Shown: positions 60,557 to 64,000 of the stretch, piece by piece
Numbering within the stretch: the stretch's first letter is position 1
Layout: each line of letters starts with the position of its first letter
Assembly: GCA_016169945.1 (NCBI GenBank)
Contig: JADLSH010000273.1
Span: 806,001 to 870,000, forward strand
Direction of reading: 5' to 3'
DNA length: 64,000 nucleotides
Origin: Trachythela sp. YZ-2020
Taxonomy: Eukaryota > Cnidaria > Anthozoa > Malacalcyonacea > Clavulariidae
Position numbers and translations under genes: made by a program
The notes under the pieces: generated by a model
The model's database searches: none
What the model saw: the letters and a program-made list of their open reading frames with translations, nothing else
What the model was told of the DNA's origin: nothing

Positions 60557-63500
60557 CTATACTATCAACCTCGATCCAGATATGTAGCGACTTTCGCGCC
60601 ATATATTCGATTCCCCACAATTCCACGGGCGCCGTCCACACTGCTCGCATCGATGATATCTATCGCATTGTTCTTGTATCAATACCCCTGGCGAGCGTGA
60701 TCGCAGGCACTCTTCGTGTTCCCGCTCTTGCTTACGACGCATGTTCTCGCCCCAGGACTTTTCGAGTGTACGGCGCGTCTTCAAGGATTCGTAGAAGTGC
60801 TCGGCTCGATCGAGTTGTAGTCTTAAACGAAAGAAATTGATTAAACTACGAGCCTCGTTAGTGGGTAAAGACCATTGAACTATAATAGACTGGAACGCTA
60901 ACGCAGGGGGGGGGATTGAAGCCAGCTTAATTCAGTTTTTCTGAGTTTTGAGTTGAAATACTACGCCGAACATTGGGCTGTATATGAAATTGAAGCTATT
61001 AAAAAGTTATATTTGATATAAAAACTTCAAGACTTTAGGTAAAAGGGAAATACTTAAAACTTTGAGGGAAAGTTTGCCGTATTGTACAAAATTGCGGTTG
61101 TTTTTGTATTTTTTAAGTATTTCCATTTTGCCTAAAGTCTTGAAGTTTTTATATCAAATATAACTTTTTAATAGCTTCAATTTCATATACAGCCCAATGT
61201 TCGGCGTTAAGTATTTCAACTCAAAACTCAGAAAAACTAGCTTGGCTTCATCCTATTATCGGGTTTGGCGTATTGAGTTAGCGTTCCAGTTTGTATATAG
61301 TTCAATGCCGATGGATGACCCATGTCTGATCACGGAACACAGGTAAGCCCTTACGAAAATTTCACATATCATTTTCACATGTGAAATTATGTGTGGAATT
61401 TGAACATTTTCAGATGTGAAATTCGCATTTCACATATATTTTCACATGTGAAATAAAGGTTCATCTGGGAAAAACTATTTCACATATTGAAATTTCTATT
61501 TCACATGTGGAATTAGAACAGTTCATTTTGGAACAAGGCATTTTCACATGTGAAATTTTATGTGAAATTTTCGTATGGGAGGTGGAAGAGTTCGTTTTTG
61601 GCGAGGGAAGAAACTGGGTACACAGACTTGTACCGATGCTGTTTCAACAACTTGTTATCAGCATGTGTTCGCACAGCTTGTTCCCAGCTTGTTGACAAGT
61701 TGTTAACGGCTCTTGCTACAAGGCTGTTGACTCAACAGACTTGTTACAAGTTGTTCCAACAACTTGTTATCGTCCTGCAATTCAACAACTTGTTAACAAG
61801 TTGCGAGTGACAACCTTGTAGCAACTTGATAAAATGACAACATTGTTACAGCTTGTTGACAAGCTTGCTACAACTCTTGCGAACACATCATATAACTTTA
61901 TTTATACTGGATAGCTCTATCAGTTCTAAACTGTTCTCCTTAGAGGTCCAGTGAGGGCCATTCGCTATTTGTCCAGTGTCACTACATGAGGTAACCTAAA
62001 CTAACTTTATTTATACTGGATAGCTCTATCAGTTCTAAACTGTTCTACCTAGAGGTTCAGTAAGGCTATTCCTTATTGCACCTGGAGTACCCGGAGAAAA
62101 GCTGCGGTGTTCTGGTGCAGTAAACTGAAGCACTCATCTCGCATATCACAGAAGCGATATTATAATCACTAATCAGACAACTGTATATTGCAGAAATAGA
62201 AGGTCGGTCACAGAGGTGAAAAACAGGGTTCCTGAGGGCTTGTAGCCTGAGGGGCTTGTAGCCTGAGGGGCTTTATCGTCCTGCAATTCAACAACTTGTT
62301 AACAAGTTGTGAGTGACAATCTTGTAGCAACTTGATAAAAATGACAACATTGTTACAACTTGTTGACAAGCTAGCTACAAGTCTGTTGTGAACACATCTT
62401 GTTAACAAGATGCGAGATTTTTAGATGTGTAGGCGAGTTCACTTACTCTTTCTTAATCTTTTCCAACATCTCAGATTCCTCACGTTGTGCTGTAAGGTCG
62501 TGCAATATGGCCGCACGTTTTTTGTCGGCGACCATCGCCAGCTGTTCGTGATAGAGCTTGCGTGCTCGCTGCCGTTTTTCTTTGAATTTTTCCGGTGTTG
62601 CATCATTTTTACCAAATATAGGTTCAACCGAGTCCGGCTCGGCTGCAGGGATAGGCAGGGACTTGAACTGAAGCTGAGGAGAAAATATGGATATTAGATG
62701 GTAATTTGATAATAATACCACACCATACCATATTCTACCAAACTATATCATACCATACCATACCATACCATACCATACCATATCATACCATACCATACCA
62801 TAGATAGTTTATTTACTAAACATTGCAGCCAAAGGCTGAATTAAGTGAAGTTTACAATGAATTAAAATACAAAATTAGAGTACATATATATAATCTAAAT
62901 ATGAATTAGCCAATAAAACAAGGTATGTACAACTTAGATTGGTTATTTACAAGTTAAAAACGTGAAAATTATGCTTTCAATGCATTAGATATAATAAAAC
63001 TGTTCTTAAAACGGTCCGTACTAACTTTAGGCAGTGTAAATTTAGATTTATTTCTTAAGTTTACCGATATACTATTAACAGCAGGCAAGGGACTTGACAT
63101 ACCATACCATACCATACCATACCATACCATAGAAGGTGTTTGTAGATGAAATACTCGAAGGAAAATTTATATACATTTTTTAGACCTAGCCAGGAGCAGT
63201 TGTGAAAAATGCAACTTAGGTCCTCTGGCAGGAATTGAATCTGCGGCCCTGCGATTCCGGTGCAGAGCTCTAACCAACTGAGCTACCAACATACCAGACC
63301 ACACGATACCATACCATACCATACCATACCACACCATACGATACCATACCACACAACACCGTAGCAGGCTTAACTAAGGGCAGCGCGCTAACCGCATCTG
63401 GCACCCGTGCTTCCCCCAATTTACACTAATACTACTCTACAACTATATACCACGTAATACTTCACCATATACAGCACACACATACCCTACACTACATATT

Positions 63501-63683
63501 AAGCTAATCTATAATCACTCTTACTGTTTTGATTCTGTCTAACTTCCTGGCCATTGACCTCGGCAATTTCGGAACGAATGCTTTCTCAAACGGCTTGATA
63601 ATGTTTGGTTTTGGCAATCTCATACGATCAAGAACTGAACGATTGAGTAAACTCCGGCGAATGATATGTTTTTCAATGTGAAC
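60557..63683 (-). CDS. Coiled-coil protein, last three exons (CCDC81-like, tentative); gene continues off the right edge
   Basis: Exons 63525-63683, 62447-62673 and 60557-60821 with GT/AG borders and matching phases give about 216 C-terminal residues. Order: a basic segment with Pro-rich turns (RLPKPNIIKPFEKAFVPKLP), then a charged coiled coil (KFKEKRQRARKLYHEQL onward, AMVADKKRAAILHDL, EMLEKIKKELQLDRAEHFY), then a compact end with CLRSRSPGVL, CDRYHRCEQCGRRPWNCGE and the final W-x-ESRYI-GSRLIV. The CxxC plus NCGESN and GSRLIV ending recalls the C-terminus of animal CCDC81-type cilium or centrosome proteins, but I am recalling that family without an alignment. The 5' exons, where HU-like domains would lie if it is CCDC81, are outside the window. 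The large last intron (60822-62446) hosts a foldback MITE and TTGTTGACAA elements. Confidence 0.72.
60874..61308. mobile_element. Foldback MITE, copy 2 (relative of 25728)
   Basis: About 435 bp. TTGAACTATAATAGACTGGA near the left, TTAGCGTTCCAGTTTGTATA then TAGTTCAATG at the right. A G-run (GCAGGGGGGGGG) next to the left arm is also present, shorter, in copy 1. Confidence 0.88.
61355..61570. repeat. Cluster of TTTCACATGTGAAA palindromes
   Basis: At least six TTCACATGTGAAAT or TTTCACATRTTGAAA motifs in about 200 bp, each a near-perfect palindrome. A similar CACATGTGAGATTATC pair lies at 24890-24930. Confidence 0.75.
61625..62430. repeat. TTGTTGACAA-type elements around a reverse VNTR-SINE
   Basis: A TTGTTGACAA-type copy at 61625-61885 runs directly into a reverse VNTR-SINE with two units and leader (about 61890-62210). 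A second, truncated TTGTTGACAA-type copy follows (62275-62430) and ends about 17 bases from the donor of the middle coiled-coil exon. The arrangement suggests the VNTR-SINE inserted near or into the palindromic element. Confidence 0.75.
62715..63355. repeat. (ATACC)n pentamer arrays and reverse SINE
   Basis: ATACC pentamer runs at about 62715-62800, 63098-63130 and 63300-63355. A tRNA-derived SINE in reverse orientation (63178-63290, B box GGTTCAATTCC type with one change) sits between the last two, so it may have inserted into a single array. Confidence 0.85.
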
Positions 63684-63689
63684 CTACAC

Positions 63690-64000
63690 AATAGTATATG
63701 GTCGATGAACTAACTATATTTATACTGGATAGCTCTATCAGTTCTAAACTGTTCTCACTAGAGGTATAGTAAAGGTCCTCCCCTATTGGTCCAGTGTTAC
63801 TACAGGAGGAAATCTGAAGTAAACTAACTTTATTTATACTGGATAGCTCTATCAGTTCTAAACTGTTCTTCCTAGAGGTCCAGTAAGGGGCATCCTTTAT
63901 TCATTTATTGGTAGTGCTACTACAGTGATCTAACTTTCTTCATACGGGAGAGAACGGGAGAGCTCTATTAAGTCTAAACTCCTTTTTCCTTGAGGTCCAG
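63690..64000 (-). repeat. VNTR-SINE units, reverse orientation, running off the right edge
   Basis: About two and a half 110-bp units in reverse, beginning just upstream of the acceptor of the 63525-63683 exon. Confidence 0.85.

Overview
The window looks like nuclear DNA of an invertebrate animal, most likely a marine one, and a cnidarian would fit. The evidence is small coding exons with GT/AG borders in long introns, animal gene families, AT-rich sequence, and very dense SINEs, foldback elements and simple repeats. I cannot name the species. There is no prokaryotic content and no CRISPR array. All exon borders were read by hand from splice sites, reading frame and protein resemblance, so a few may be off by 1-2 bases.

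Layout, left to right. Position 548 down to the left edge is the first coding exon of a CEP43/FOP-like centrosomal gene (- strand). 1211-6260 is a complete seven-exon gene for a small secreted von Willebrand A protein (- strand). 6.3-15.4 kb has no gene I can support and is filled with minisatellites, SINEs and foldback elements. 15775-37798 is a complete 22-exon SEC63 gene (- strand; about 770 residues, ER translocon J-protein). 36.7-46.1 kb is a recent tandem segmental duplication, two units of about 4.7 kb, that copied SEC63 exon 1 and MRPS15 exons 2-7. The MRPS15 copy at 43268-46347 is complete (mitochondrial ribosomal protein uS15m). The copy at 38596-40687 lacks the first exon. 47251-49938 is a six-exon gene for a single-pass membrane protein I do not recognise (- strand). 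51211-52669 is a two-exon gene for a secreted IGFBP-domain-like protein (- strand). 56374-56799 is a single-exon basic protein behind a CCAAT/CRE/TATA-like promoter (+ strand). 60557-63683 holds the last three exons of a coiled-coil gene, tentatively CCDC81-like, whose 5' part lies beyond the right edge (- strand).

The genes look like ordinary unlinked animal genes and not a pathway. MRPS15 and SEC63 are direct same-strand neighbours, and their boundary is what the duplication copied. The mobile fraction includes a 673-bp Merlin-like (IS1016/ISXO2) remnant with 8-bp target duplications, two exactly 171-bp Harbinger-like MITEs, two 500-bp hAT-like MITEs (one nested in another MITE whose empty site is visible elsewhere in the window), a SINE-like repeat whose 3' unit is reiterated one to eight times, and many foldback elements.
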